Origin: Xenophilus sp. AP218F | GTDB lineage: Bacteria; Pseudomonadota; Gammaproteobacteria; Burkholderiales; Chromobacteriaceae | Assembly: GCA_002213445.1 (NCBI GenBank) | Contig: NJIE01000003.1 | Coordinates: 62,001-126,000 of the forward strand | Direction of reading: 5' to 3' | DNA: 64,000 nt | In this document: positions 1 through 9,116 of the stretch, piece by piece | Position numbering within the stretch: position 1 is the stretch's first letter | How the letters are laid out: each line of letters opens with the position of its first letter | Program-made: the position numbers and the translations under genes | The notes under the pieces: generated by a model | The model's input: only the letters and a program-made list of their open reading frames with translations | Databases searched by the model: none | What the model was told of the DNA's origin: nothing

Positions 1-389
1 AGGTCGCTGTCGTAAGGCGGATCCAGGAAGACCACGTCGAAGCGCTCGCGGCGGTTCTTCATATATAGGAGAGCGTCGCCGGCGACGACTTCCAGATTGG
101 CCGCCTGCAGCAGCTGGCGATTGGCCTGCAGCGACTCCATCGCCTTGCGCGACTTCTCCACCATCACCACCCTGCGCGCGTCGCGCGAGGCGGCTTCGAA
201 GCCGAGCGCGCCGCTGCCGGCGAACAGATCCAGGCAGCTCTTGCCGTACAGATCCTGGCCCAACCAGTTGAACAGGGTTTCCCGCACGCGATCGGGGGTG
301 GGCCGCAAACCTTCCGCATCGGGGAAGGGCAACATGCGGCGGCGATAGGCGCCGCCAATGATTCTGACCTTGTTACGCGACTGACTCAT
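1..389 (-). CDS. rsmD: 16S rRNA (guanine966-N2)-methyltransferase RsmD, partial (C-terminus off the left edge)
   Basis: SAM-dependent methyltransferase that modifies G966 of 16S rRNA in the assembled 30S subunit. Translation begins at ATG 389 (MSQSRNKVRIIGG) and 129 codons are present before the window edge; the family is usually 180-200 residues, so roughly the last third is missing. Visible features are the N-terminal RPTPDRVRETLFNWL segment, the SAM-binding motif LDLFAGSGALGFEA and, near the edge, the catalytic DPPY motif. It is transcribed away from ftsY, a pairing common in proteobacteria. The identification is firm; only the end is unseen. Confidence 0.93.
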   Translation of the reverse strand, partial: MSQSRNKVRIIGGAYRRRMLPFPDAEGLRPTPDRVRETLFNWLGQDLYGKSCLDLFAGSGALGFEAASRDARRVVMVEKSRKAMESLQANRQLLQAANLEVVAGDALLYMKNRRERFDVVFLDPPYDSD

Positions 390-670
390 AACTCTAAACT
401 CATCGACAAGCCGCAGAGTTTACCCCGAACTGTCCAAACCTGCCTCACTCGGCGAGCGCCTGCCGCCGAATTGTCGCAGCAAATGCCACAATTCAAGCCC
501 GCCGCGCGCGGGATATTCATACCTTATATAGATGGAGCCATCCCCTCGCCGTCTGCCTCGCGGCCGCGTCGCAGACCGCCGGCGGGCAAATTTGCCGCCC
601 GGTTCTGTACGCTGCGGCATTTAAGGATACAATTTGGCCATTTACCGCACATTCTTTGGCCTAACCGCGC
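390..670. other. rsmD/ftsY divergent intergenic region with a palindrome and a possible ftsY promoter
   Basis: This 281-bp non-coding stretch separates two divergent genes. It holds a perfect 12-bp palindrome GGCAAATTTGCC at 585-596 and a TACAAT hexamer about 40 bp before the ftsY start that could be a -10 box; I see no convincing -35. Small reading frames here look like chance products of high GC. The palindrome could be an operator, but nothing identifies the regulator. Confidence 0.35.
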
Positions 671-1873
671 ATGTTTAGCTTCTTCAAGAAAAAATTCAAA
701 TCGGCGGACACCCCGCCGGCCGCCCCGCAACCGGAACAACCGCCGGCAGCCGAAACGCCCGTCGCCCCGCCGGCCGCGCCCGAAGAGCAGATTGTCCCGG
801 CCGCGCCGCGCGCCGAGCCCGAGCAGGTCGAGCCGGCCGCCGCGCCTGAAGCCCTCGTCCCGCCGCGGGAGCCCCAGGCGGAATCCGAGCCTGAACCGGA
901 GCCGGCCCCCGTCGTCGCTCCTCAGCCGCCCGCCGCGCAGGAAGCGGCCGCGCCGTCGCTGAAGAAGATGAGCTGGACCGAACGGCTGAAGGCCGGCCTG
1001 GCCAAGACCCGCGACAAGCTCGGCAAGTCGCTGGCCGGCCTGTTCGGCGGCGGCAAGATAGACGAAGAGCTGTACGAAGAGCTGGAAACGGTGCTGCTGA
1101 CCTCCGACATGGGCGTGGACGCCACCGTGCATTTGCTGCAGGACGTGCGCGAACGGGTATCGCTGAAAGGCCTGAAGGACAGCTCGGAACTGAAGGGCGC
1201 GCTCAAGGATTCGCTGCAGGAGCTGATCGGCCCGCTGGAAGTGCCGCTGAACGTGGAAGGCAAGAAGCCTTTCGTGATCATGATGACCGGCGTCAACGGC
1301 GCGGGCAAAACTACTTCGATCGGCAAGCTGGCCAAGTACTACCAGAGCCAGGGCAAGAGCGTGCTCCTGGCCGCCGGCGACACCTTCCGCGCCGCCGCGC
1401 GCGAACAGCTGATCGCCTGGGGCGAGCGCAACAACGTCACCGTCATCGCCCAGCAGGGCGGCGACTCCGCCGCGGTGTGCTATGACGCGATCCAGGCCGC
1501 CGTCGCGCGCGGCATCGACATCGTGCTGGCCGACACCGCCGGCCGCCTGCCGACCCAGCTGCACCTGATGGAAGAGATCAAGAAGGTGAAGCGGGTGATC
1601 CAGAAGGCGCTGCCGGAAGCCCCGCACGAGGTGGTGCTGGTACTGGACGCCAATATCGGCCAAAACACGGTCAACCAGGTCAAGGCCTTCGACGACGCGC
1701 TGGGCCTGACCGGCCTGATCCTGACCAAGCTGGACGGCACCGCCAAGGGCGGCGTCATCGCCGCCATCGCCAAGCAGCGGCCTATCCCGCTGCGCTTCAT
1801 CGGCGTGGGCGAAAGCATCGACGACCTGCGCCCCTTCAACAGCCGCGACTACATCGACGCGCTGTTCGAATAA
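671..1873 (+). CDS. ftsY: Signal recognition particle receptor FtsY
   Basis: SRP-family GTPase that docks ribosome-nascent chain-SRP complexes at the inner membrane for co-translational insertion. The 400-residue protein starts with a basic patch (MFSFFKKKFK), followed by a long Pro/Ala/Glu-rich acidic A domain to about residue 95. The N domain and G domain follow: GVNGAGKTT (P-loop, near residue 207), DTAGRLPTQ and TKLDGTAKGG. The A domain is low-complexity, as in many beta-proteobacteria. ftsE begins 60 bp downstream after a strong GC hairpin (1882-1902), so ftsY-ftsE-ftsX is probably one transcription unit. Confidence 0.97.
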   Translation: MFSFFKKKFKSADTPPAAPQPEQPPAAETPVAPPAAPEEQIVPAAPRAEPEQVEPAAAPEALVPPREPQAESEPEPEPAPVVAPQPPAAQEAAAPSLKKMSWTERLKAGLAKTRDKLGKSLAGLFGGGKIDEELYEELETVLLTSDMGVDATVHLLQDVRERVSLKGLKDSSELKGALKDSLQELIGPLEVPLNVEGKKPFVIMMTGVNGAGKTTSIGKLAKYYQSQGKSVLLAAGDTFRAAAREQLIAWGERNNVTVIAQQGGDSAAVCYDAIQAAVARGIDIVLADTAGRLPTQLHLMEEIKKVKRVIQKALPEAPHEVVLVLDANIGQNTVNQVKAFDDALGLTGLILTKLDGTAKGGVIAAIAKQRPIPLRFIGVGESIDDLRPFNSRDYIDALFE

Positions 1874-1881
1874 GCCGTTTT

Positions 1882-1902
1882 CCGGCCGCCCGCGGCGGCC
1901 GG
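1882..1902 (+). other. GC-rich hairpin between ftsY and ftsE
   Basis: CCGGCCGCC and GGCGGCCGG form a perfect 9-bp stem around a 3-nt loop. No T-tract follows, so it is more likely a processing or mRNA-stability element (or a weak attenuator) than an intrinsic terminator. Confidence 0.45.
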
Positions 1903-1933
1903 CCTTCTCAGCCAAACCAGCGGGAAACTGACA

Positions 1934-2587
1934 ATGATCCAGTTCGACCAGGTCACCAAGCGTTACCCGGGCGGCAACGAAGCCCTGAAGAACCTGTCCT
2001 TTACCATCGAAACCGGCGAGATGGTGTTTCTCGCCGGCCACTCCGGCGCCGGCAAGTCCACGCTGCTCAAACTGGTGGCGGGCATCGAGCGCGCCACCTC
2101 CGGCAGCGTCGTCGTCAACGGCCAGAACCTGTCCAAGCTGCGCGCAAGCCAGGTGCCCTACGTGCGCCAGCATCTGGGCATGGTGTTCCAGGACCATAAA
2201 ATCCTGTTCGACCGCAGCGTGTTCGACAACGTGATGCTGCCGCTCGACATCATCGGCTTCGACCGGCGCGACGCCGCCAAGCGCGTGCGCGCCGCGCTGG
2301 ACAAGGTGGGATTGCTGTCCAAGGAAAAGACCATGCCGATCCGCCTCTCCGGCGGCGAACAGCAGCGCCTGTGCATCGCCCGCGCCGTGGTGCATCGCCC
2401 CAGCGTCCTGCTGGCCGACGAGCCATCGGCCAACCTGGACCGCGCCTACGCGCTCGACATCATGGAATTGTTCAAATCCTTCCATCAAGTGGGCGTCACG
2501 GTGCTGATCTCGGCCCACGACGAAACCCTGATGGAAGACTACGGCCGCCGTATCATCCGCTTACGGGAAGGACAGTTCGCCGCATGA
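1934..2587 (+). CDS. ftsE: Cell division ABC transporter ATP-binding protein FtsE
   Basis: ATPase of the FtsEX complex, which couples the Z-ring to periplasmic peptidoglycan hydrolase activation. The 217-residue protein carries Walker A GHSGAGKST, the signature LSGGEQQR and Walker B LLADEPSANLD, in the usual order and at full family length. Its stop overlaps the ftsX start in an ATGA, implying translational coupling and 1:1 production with its membrane partner. Confidence 0.97.
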   Translation: MIQFDQVTKRYPGGNEALKNLSFTIETGEMVFLAGHSGAGKSTLLKLVAGIERATSGSVVVNGQNLSKLRASQVPYVRQHLGMVFQDHKILFDRSVFDNVMLPLDIIGFDRRDAAKRVRAALDKVGLLSKEKTMPIRLSGGEQQRLCIARAVVHRPSVLLADEPSANLDRAYALDIMELFKSFHQVGVTVLISAHDETLMEDYGRRIIRLREGQFAA

Positions 2588-3492
2588 AACACTTTCTCTA
2601 TCTGAACTGGCAAAGCGCCAAGCAGGCGCTGCTGAAAATCCTGCGCCAGCCTTTCGGTTCGCTGCTGACGCTGTTGATGCTGGCCTTGGCGCTGGCGCTG
2701 CCCCTGTCGCTCTACGTCGCCGTCAACAGCGTGCAGGACTGGGTGGGCAAACTGACCGCCACGCCGCAAATCTCGCTGTTCATGGAGCTGTCGGCGGAAG
2801 AAGCCGACCTCGCCGCGGTGCAAAGCACGCTCAAGCATCATCCCAAGGTGCAAAGCTTCACCTTCGTCAGCAAGACCAAGGCGCTGGCCGACATGGAGCA
2901 GCGCAACGGCCTGCAGGGCCTGGGCGACGGGCTGGAAGCCAACCCGCTGCCGGATGCTTTCGTGGTCACCCCCAAGGCGCTGGAGCCGCGCGAGCTGGAA
3001 ATGCTGCAAAAAGAACTGTCCGGTTTGCCGATGGTGGAGATGGCGCAGTTTGACGCCCACTGGGCCAAGCGGCTGTACGGCATGGTGGAAATGGGCAAGA
3101 AGCTGACCTGGTTCCTGGCCGCGGCGCTGGGACTGGCGCTGGTCTTGATCACCCACAACGCCATCCGCCTGCAGATCCTGGCGCGCCAGGACGAAATCGA
3201 AGTCTCCAAGCTGATCGGCGCGCCGGACAGCTTCATCCGCCGCCCTTTCCTCTACCACGCGATGTGGCAGGGCGTACTGGCGGCGCTGCTGGCCTGGGGC
3301 CTGACCAGCTGGCTGTGCGCGATGGCCAATCCGGCCATCCAGGAATTCGCCATGCTCTACGGCGAGCGGGTGGAGCTGCGCTTCCTGCAACCGCTGGAGC
3401 TGCTGGCGCTGATCGCGATCTCGGCCGCGCTGGCCATGCTGGGCGCGCGCCTGGCCGCCGATCACCACCTGCGCAAGGTGGAGCCGAAGTAA
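2584..3492 (+). CDS. ftsX: Cell division protein FtsX
   Basis: Membrane subunit of FtsEX. The start at 2584 (MKHFLYLNWQ) is fixed by the 4-nt overlap with ftsE. The 302-residue product has a short cytoplasmic N-terminus, TM1 (about residues 22-43), a periplasmic domain of roughly 110 residues that would contact hydrolase activators, and three further membrane segments in the C-terminal half. The motif EVSKLIGAPDSFIRRPF before TM3 is typical of FtsX. A 12-13 bp hairpin lies just after the stop. Confidence 0.95.
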   Translation: MKHFLYLNWQSAKQALLKILRQPFGSLLTLLMLALALALPLSLYVAVNSVQDWVGKLTATPQISLFMELSAEEADLAAVQSTLKHHPKVQSFTFVSKTKALADMEQRNGLQGLGDGLEANPLPDAFVVTPKALEPRELEMLQKELSGLPMVEMAQFDAHWAKRLYGMVEMGKKLTWFLAAALGLALVLITHNAIRLQILARQDEIEVSKLIGAPDSFIRRPFLYHAMWQGVLAALLAWGLTSWLCAMANPAIQEFAMLYGERVELRFLQPLELLALIAISAALAMLGARLAADHHLRKVEPK

Positions 3493-3495
3493 GCC

Positions 3496-3523
3496 CGCCG
3501 CCCGCGCCTGGGCGCGGGCGGCG
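3496..3523 (+). other. Strong GC hairpin after ftsX
   Basis: CGCCGCCCGCGCC pairs perfectly with GGCGCGGGCGGCG a few bases after the ftsX stop. No T-run follows, so this is a hairpin that may stabilise the ftsEX 3' end rather than a classic rho-independent terminator. Confidence 0.45.
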
Positions 3524-3588
3524 CCTCCAGACGCCTTTCAGCTATCGCCTCGATTGTTAAATATCATTGACGCCGGAACCTTTGGCTG

Positions 3589-3615
3589 CTAGCACTCTCA
3601 ATATACGAGTGCTAA
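3589..3615. promoter_or_regulatory. CIRCE operator (HrcA-binding site) upstream of rpoH
   Basis: The sequence matches the CIRCE consensus TTAGCACTC-N9-GAGTGCTAA with a single mismatch: cTAGCACTC at 3589-3597, a 9-nt spacer, then GAGTGCTAA at 3607-3615. It sits 32 bp before the rpoH start, beside a TTGACG hexamer at 3567-3572 that could be a -35 box; the operator would cover the -10 region. CIRCE is the site of the heat-shock repressor HrcA, so rpoH is probably repressed by HrcA at low temperature. Confidence 0.9.
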
Positions 3616-3646
3616 CATAGATCTACCCAAGGAGGTAGCTTAAGCA

Positions 3647-4510
<864 letters not shown>

Positions 4511-4528
4511 CGCGATCCCGCGCCAAAC

Positions 4529-4559
4529 AAAAGCCACGGCAAGACGCCGTGGCTTTTTT
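4529..4559 (+). terminator. Rho-independent terminator of rpoH
   Basis: AAAAGCCACGGC and GCCGTGGCTTTT form a stem around a 5-nt loop, and the right arm runs into six Ts. It lies 18 bp after the rpoH stop, and the A-rich left arm may also serve the converging gene on the minus strand. Confidence 0.9.
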
Positions 4560-4592
4560 CATGCCGCGCCGGGCGCAAGCCCGAGCGCGGGA

Positions 4593-6377
4593 TCACTCCG
4601 GCAGGGTGCGGAACTTGGCCGGCAGCTTCTGATACGCTTCTTTGGCGATTTTCCGCAGCGGCTCCCAGGCCGGGTTGTCGTCGCGCAGCGTTTCGATGAA
4701 CTGGCCGGCATAGGTCGGGAACGAGGCCAGCGTAGTGCGCAGCGTCTCTTCCGCCTGGCGCGTCTGTCCGGCCAGGATTTCCAGCTGCGCGCGCTTGAGC
4801 ATCACGTCCGGATAAGGCCTGAAGGCGGTCAGCCGGTTTTCCAGCGCCAGCTTCTGCGGCAAGTGGTCGCGGTTCACCGCCAGGTAATCGTCCAGCGTGT
4901 ACAGGGCATGGAAGGCGAACAGCGGCTTGGTGTCCACGATCTCGATCAGGCGCTCCACCCGCTTTTCGTCCTTCTTCGCGTCGCCGGTCGGGGTGTACAG
5001 ATTCACCAGCTCCCAGAACATCGGCGTGCTGGCGATGGACAGCCAGCCCACCCAGCCCAGCGCCGCCAGCAGCGGCAGCCGGGCCGCCGGCGATAGCCTG
5101 GCCTCGCCGCTAGGCGCCATCGCCGCGAACATCGCCAGCATGGCCAGGAAATAGTAGTACCACAGCGGGTACTCCAGCATGCTGTGCGTCAGCGTCACCA
5201 GCAGGCACCCCAGGGCCAGCACGCCTTCCGGCGCCGCCGGACGGCGAAAGAAGGGCAACACCGCCCAGATGAAGCCGCCTACAACCAGCAGCGTTACCGC
5301 CAGCCCCATTTCGGCCAGCAACTGCAGCACCAGATTGTGAGCGTTGGTGAACAGCCCGCTGTTGTAGCCGGAGGCGGCGAACTGCGGCAACGGCTGCAGC
5401 CGCACGCTCTCCGCCGCGTACTGCGACCAGCCCACGCCGCCCAGCGGATGCGCCTGGAAGGTCAGCCAGGCCTTGTGCATCTCGGCAAAGCGGCGAGCGC
5501 CCATGTCGTCGCCGTTGGCCGCCAGACGCGCCACGCCGGAAGCGTTTTCCACATCGCTATGCGTCAGCAGCGACACCAGATGGTTGAACAAGGGCAAAGC
5601 GAACTGCATGGCGAGGATGACGCCGCACGACGCCCACATCGTCAGCATCAGCCGGCGCGACTCGGCGGACCCTGCTCGCCAGTGCCAGACGCCGGCCAGC
5701 GCCGACAGGCCCAGCAAGTACAGCAGCGTGGTGCGCGAGCCGGCCCAGGCCAGCATCAGCGCCATCCACAACACCAGCGCGGCCAGATAGCGCCGGCTCA
5801 GGCCGCCAACGGCGGACAGGTAGACGCCGGCCACCACCGACCACATCAGATAGTGCGCGTACTGGTTGCGTTGGCCGATGTGGCCGAAGATATTGCTGGT
5901 GGGATGGGAGCCGTCGTAGAACAGGCCGAGAGGCGCGGCCAGGCCGGTGATCTGCGCAGCGCCGATCAAGGATTGCACCATGCCGCCGGCGATCAGCGCC
6001 CAGGCGAGCCATACCGCGAACGGCCGCTCGCCCAGCGCTTGGCGCAGGGAAGCCGCCATCGAAGCCAGCAAGGCCAGCGCCAGCCAGCCCAGAGCCGTAG
6101 CGTAATTCATGCCGGGGAACAACAGCTTGGTCCATTGCGGCTGCAAGGCCCAGGCGGCGGCAAGCCCCAGGCACCACCAGCCGGCGCGCGGCATGCTGTC
6201 GAACAGGCGGCCGCTGGGCAGCAGCAAGACCGCGCCGGCCAGCAGCAGCCAAACCACGTTGATTTCGCCGAACCACTGCGGCAGCGGCACGTAATGCACC
6301 CGCGAAGCGAACGGAACGATGGCGATCAGGCAGAGCGCCAGCATGGCCAGACGTTCGGATAATTTCTGAAAGGTCAT
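4593..6377 (-). CDS. PglL-type O-oligosaccharyltransferase / O-antigen ligase family protein (copy 1)
   Basis: Polytopic inner-membrane protein of 594 residues with about 11-12 hydrophobic segments in the first 430 residues and a soluble, TPR-like C-terminal part. The conserved segment SNIFGHIGQRNQYAHYLMW matches the PglL/Wzy family, and FTNAHNLVLQLLAEMG carries the His-Asn pair found in the periplasmic loop of PglL and WaaL ligases. Such enzymes transfer lipid-linked glycans to Ser/Thr of pilins or other exported proteins. It is the distal gene after a paralogue and a type IV pilin gene, which supports pilin glycosylation. An O-antigen ligase role cannot be excluded. Confidence 0.8.
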   Translation of the reverse strand: MTFQKLSERLAMLALCLIAIVPFASRVHYVPLPQWFGEINVVWLLLAGAVLLLPSGRLFDSMPRAGWWCLGLAAAWALQPQWTKLLFPGMNYATALGWLALALLASMAASLRQALGERPFAVWLAWALIAGGMVQSLIGAAQITGLAAPLGLFYDGSHPTSNIFGHIGQRNQYAHYLMWSVVAGVYLSAVGGLSRRYLAALVLWMALMLAWAGSRTTLLYLLGLSALAGVWHWRAGSAESRRLMLTMWASCGVILAMQFALPLFNHLVSLLTHSDVENASGVARLAANGDDMGARRFAEMHKAWLTFQAHPLGGVGWSQYAAESVRLQPLPQFAASGYNSGLFTNAHNLVLQLLAEMGLAVTLLVVGGFIWAVLPFFRRPAAPEGVLALGCLLVTLTHSMLEYPLWYYYFLAMLAMFAAMAPSGEARLSPAARLPLLAALGWVGWLSIASTPMFWELVNLYTPTGDAKKDEKRVERLIEIVDTKPLFAFHALYTLDDYLAVNRDHLPQKLALENRLTAFRPYPDVMLKRAQLEILAGQTRQAEETLRTTLASFPTYAGQFIETLRDDNPAWEPLRKIAKEAYQKLPAKFRTLPE

Positions 6378-6447
6378 GGGCTGAGGGAATTAAGCTTGGA
6401 AGCCGGCAGGATACCGCAAGCGGGGCCGGCGCAAAACCAGCCTAGCG

Positions 6448-8259
6448 CTATTGCTGCAAGATCATTTTCCGGCTGGACTTGGGCTGAACCGTGGCGATAG
6501 CGGCAAAGTGTCCGCTGGGAACATCCCCCCCAGCCGCCATCGCAGCGTTCATCGCCCGGTCTGCCACTCCTCTGAGCGGCAACACTTCCGGCTCCTGATA
6601 GCGATGCAAGCTGCTGACGATGTAGGGAAGCAGATCCGAAAAATTGACGATGGCGATGCTCAACGCCTCTCTCGCTCCCTTTTCGTCGCCAGACAAGGCC
6701 CGGGCGACCGACAACTTGACCAAGGGTTCAACGAAGGGTTGCTTGCGCGCCACCCTTTCCAGCAGCTCTCTTTGCACCGGCAGTTGCGCGCGATTTAACT
6801 GCATATAATTCACCAAGCCCAGCTCGGCCTCGTCGGACCAGAATGGATTTCTCGCGATTGCGAGCAATTCCCGTTCTCGGGAAATATTGGCTGCAGGATC
6901 GGTAGAAGGGACAAACGCGTGCACCACTTGATAGTACGCAAACCCGCCGGAAACAACATACAACACACTCGCCAGTCCCACGACCAGGGCCCCGCCGCGC
7001 CGCAAGCCATCCCGGAAGGGAATGCGCCAGCCCATAACAGGACTTAAGGCCAGAATCGTCACCAGCATCAGCAAAAAGGGCAGATACCACAGCGGATACT
7101 CCAGCATGGAGTGCCCTAAAAGCATCGCAGCAATAGCCATCAACAGAAGGTTTTGCGGCGTCTGCTGCCCCCGTCTGAAATACGGCGCAAGACCGCAAAA
7201 TAGCGCAAGCAACACCAGCGCAGTGCCGGCCAGGCCCGTTTCCGCCAGCAGCTGCAACAACAGGTTATGCGAATGCGTAAACAAGCCGGTATTCAGTACC
7301 TTCGGCCATCCGCCAAAGGTTTCCAGCCAGGCGGAGGCCCAAGGGTAGTTGCCCAAACCGATTCCAAGCCAGGGATGCTGCCGGAAAACTTCCCAAGCCT
7401 TGCTCCACTCCAGCTGCCGACGGGCATATCCGTTATCAAGCAACCGCTGCGCCCCGCTTTCCGCGGAAACGCCCCAACCGAACTGGCGCAACAAGCTCTC
7501 CAGCTCCGGACTCCAGGCTTGGACTAGCGCGAATAAAATCGCTGTCGCTGCCAATACGCCCAACATGCGCTGCAACGCCAGATCCGAAGGATTTCTTCTC
7601 AGCCAAAACCAGCCCAGAACGCAGAAAGCCAAGCAATAGGCCAATGGCAACCTAGCGCCGCTCCAACTGGCAAGAAAGACCAGCGCCAAACACGCCACGC
7701 CTGCAAGCCACCGATTCAGCAAGCCACGCGCATGCAAATAACCGTTGGCCACCATCCCCCAGCACAATACTTCCGCGTAAAGATTGCGTTGCGCCAGATT
7801 GCCCATCACCATGGTCGGGAAATCGGATCGGAAAACAACCCAACCTCCCATTCGCGGAGCCCAGCCAGCCAGTTGCACGACCCCGATGACCGCTTGCAAC
7901 AAAGCGGCAAGCCAGATGCCGCGAGCGAGCGCATCCACGAACTGATCTCGCTCTTCCCTCCAAGCATCAAACAGCCGCAACCCGTACCAGCCAAGAGCAA
8001 AAAACAATAATCCCTGAGCAGGAAAAGTCGTGCCTTGCTCCAATACGACAATGGCAGCAAAAAGAAGGAGGATTGGAAAAAGAGCAGGAACGGTTTTCGC
8101 TCCGCCTTGCTGAAAACTGCCCGCCAGTAAAAACAGGCCCAGCATCAACAATGCGCTGGCATGCGTCAGCCAGTCGCCGGCTGGCTGGTAATGGAGAAAA
8201 TTGAAGAACGGCAAGGTAACGGCCAGAACTGGAAAGCCTAGCAACAGCAAGCGCTTCAT
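6448..8259 (-). CDS. PglL-type O-oligosaccharyltransferase (copy 2, next to the pilin gene)
   Basis: 603-residue polytopic membrane protein, paralogous to the next gene downstream. Start chosen at ATG 8259 (MKRLLLLGFPVLAV), which has GGAG about 8 nt upstream; a longer frame reaches 8313 but would run through the hairpin at 8280-8307. It contains the family segments VMGNLAQRNLYAEVLCW and FTHSHNLLLQLLAETG (the putative catalytic His), followed by a soluble C-terminal region. Base composition is visibly lower in GC than in its paralogue and neighbours, hinting at a different origin. By position, like tfpO/pilO beside pilA in Pseudomonas, it is the best candidate for the pilin-specific transferase. 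Confidence 0.82.
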   Translation of the reverse strand: MKRLLLLGFPVLAVTLPFFNFLHYQPAGDWLTHASALLMLGLFLLAGSFQQGGAKTVPALFPILLLFAAIVVLEQGTTFPAQGLLFFALGWYGLRLFDAWREERDQFVDALARGIWLAALLQAVIGVVQLAGWAPRMGGWVVFRSDFPTMVMGNLAQRNLYAEVLCWGMVANGYLHARGLLNRWLAGVACLALVFLASWSGARLPLAYCLAFCVLGWFWLRRNPSDLALQRMLGVLAATAILFALVQAWSPELESLLRQFGWGVSAESGAQRLLDNGYARRQLEWSKAWEVFRQHPWLGIGLGNYPWASAWLETFGGWPKVLNTGLFTHSHNLLLQLLAETGLAGTALVLLALFCGLAPYFRRGQQTPQNLLLMAIAAMLLGHSMLEYPLWYLPFLLMLVTILALSPVMGWRIPFRDGLRRGGALVVGLASVLYVVSGGFAYYQVVHAFVPSTDPAANISRERELLAIARNPFWSDEAELGLVNYMQLNRAQLPVQRELLERVARKQPFVEPLVKLSVARALSGDEKGAREALSIAIVNFSDLLPYIVSSLHRYQEPEVLPLRGVADRAMNAAMAAGGDVPSGHFAAIATVQPKSSRKMILQQ

Positions 8260-8279
8260 TCGCTGGACTCCATAAATGC

Positions 8280-8307
8280 GAAACGGGCAGTCTAAACTGC
8301 CCGTTTC
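8280..8307 (-). terminator. Terminator or attenuator between pilin and transferase genes
   Basis: GAAACGGGCAG and CTGCCCGTTTC form a perfect 11-bp stem around a 6-nt loop between the pilin stop (8333) and the next start (8259). On the minus strand it is followed by a weak T-rich stretch (TTTCGCATTT). Partial termination would give abundant pilin mRNA and little transferase mRNA. Confidence 0.7.
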
Positions 8308-8332
8308 CTGCAAGAAAGCGGCAAATCAAAAA

Positions 8333-8839
8333 TCAGCGGCAATCTTGCGGCACTTGTCCGGAAGGCAGCAAGTTAGCAGCCACAACCGCATAGTCGGACT
8401 TCGACGTGGATTGGTTCGAGATGCACTGCCATTGGATGGCAGTGGTGGGCGGCGTGCTGCCCGTTGCGGTTCCCGCCAGCATCGTGCCGGCCCCGCCGGA
8501 CACCGTGTACGGAACCAATACCAGGCTATTGGCCGGGGATGCGGCAACATTGCTGTTGTAAACAACGGTAATCACCCCATGGGTGGAATCGATTTGCACC
8601 GAGGAAACATTCTTGGTGGCGCTCGGCGGAACGTAACCGCTGCCAAAAGGCTGGCCATTGGCCGCATTCTCCGCCACCGACAGCTTGGCCGCGTCGGCCA
8701 GTTGCAGGCCTTCGGTCACCCGCGCGCGGATGGTGTAGTTCTGATAGGCCGGAATCGCCACCGCGGCCAGAATGCCGATGATCGCCACCACGATCATCAG
8801 CTCGATCAGGGTAAAACCCTGTTGCATTTGCTTTTTCAT
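8333..8839 (-). CDS. pilA: Type IV major pilin (PilA/PilE-like prepilin)
   Basis: Structural subunit of type IV pili. The 168-residue prepilin starts at ATG 8839 with GGGAGTGGAG upstream. It has a leader MKKQMQQG, cleaved by prepilin peptidase before [25 protein letters not shown], with the invariant Glu at mature position 5. The C-terminal region contains just two cysteines (C129 and C167), matching the disulfide-bounded D-region. It is Ser/Thr-rich but does not end in serine, so glycosylation by the adjacent transferases would be internal rather than at a C-terminal Ser. Orthology to pilA versus pilE or comP is not settled. Confidence 0.93.
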   Translation of the reverse strand: MKKQMQQGFTLIELMIVVAIIGILAAVAIPAYQNYTIRARVTEGLQLADAAKLSVAENAANGQPFGSGYVPPSATKNVSSVQIDSTHGVITVVYNSNVAASPANSLVLVPYTVSGGAGTMLAGTATGSTPPTTAIQWQCISNQSTSKSDYAVVAANLLPSGQVPQDCR

Positions 8840-8967
8840 ATCGCTCCACTCCCGAATCGCAGTTTGCCAATGGTTTGACGGCGCGGACCAAGGCAGAACA
8901 TCGCCATGCCAGCCCATCCATTTATAGTTCGGCGCGCGGAAGATTCCCAGCGCCGCGCCAGCATCGC

Positions 8968-8983
8968 AGCAGGAAGCATGCCA
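8968..8983 (-). promoter_or_regulatory. Sigma-54-like -24/-12 promoter for the pilin gene
   Basis: On the minus strand TGGCATGCTTCCTGCT matches the sigma-54 consensus (TGGCAC-N5-TTGCW) with one mismatch in each element and the required 10 nt between the invariant GG and GC. It lies about 130 bp upstream of the pilin start. Pilin promoters in Pseudomonas are sigma-54/PilR dependent, so this is plausible; the long leader is a reservation. Confidence 0.5.
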
Positions 8984-9116
8984 AGCGCGATCGCGCCGGG
9001 ATTGGCGGCCGCGTCGCCCGAATGTCCGCCGCAATCCAGCACTATGTGACGTTTTTCGTCAGCCCCGCCGCCGCGCCTGCCTGTGCTAGCATCCGCTATC
9101 CCACAGGAGCGTTCCC

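Noticed and set aside
524-2518. 664-codon antisense frame over ftsY-ftsE
   Set aside because: Compositional artefact of high GC; covers two certain genes and has no family resemblance.
3496-3523. Intrinsic terminator after ftsX
   Set aside because: The stem is strong but no T-tract follows; recorded as a hairpin only.
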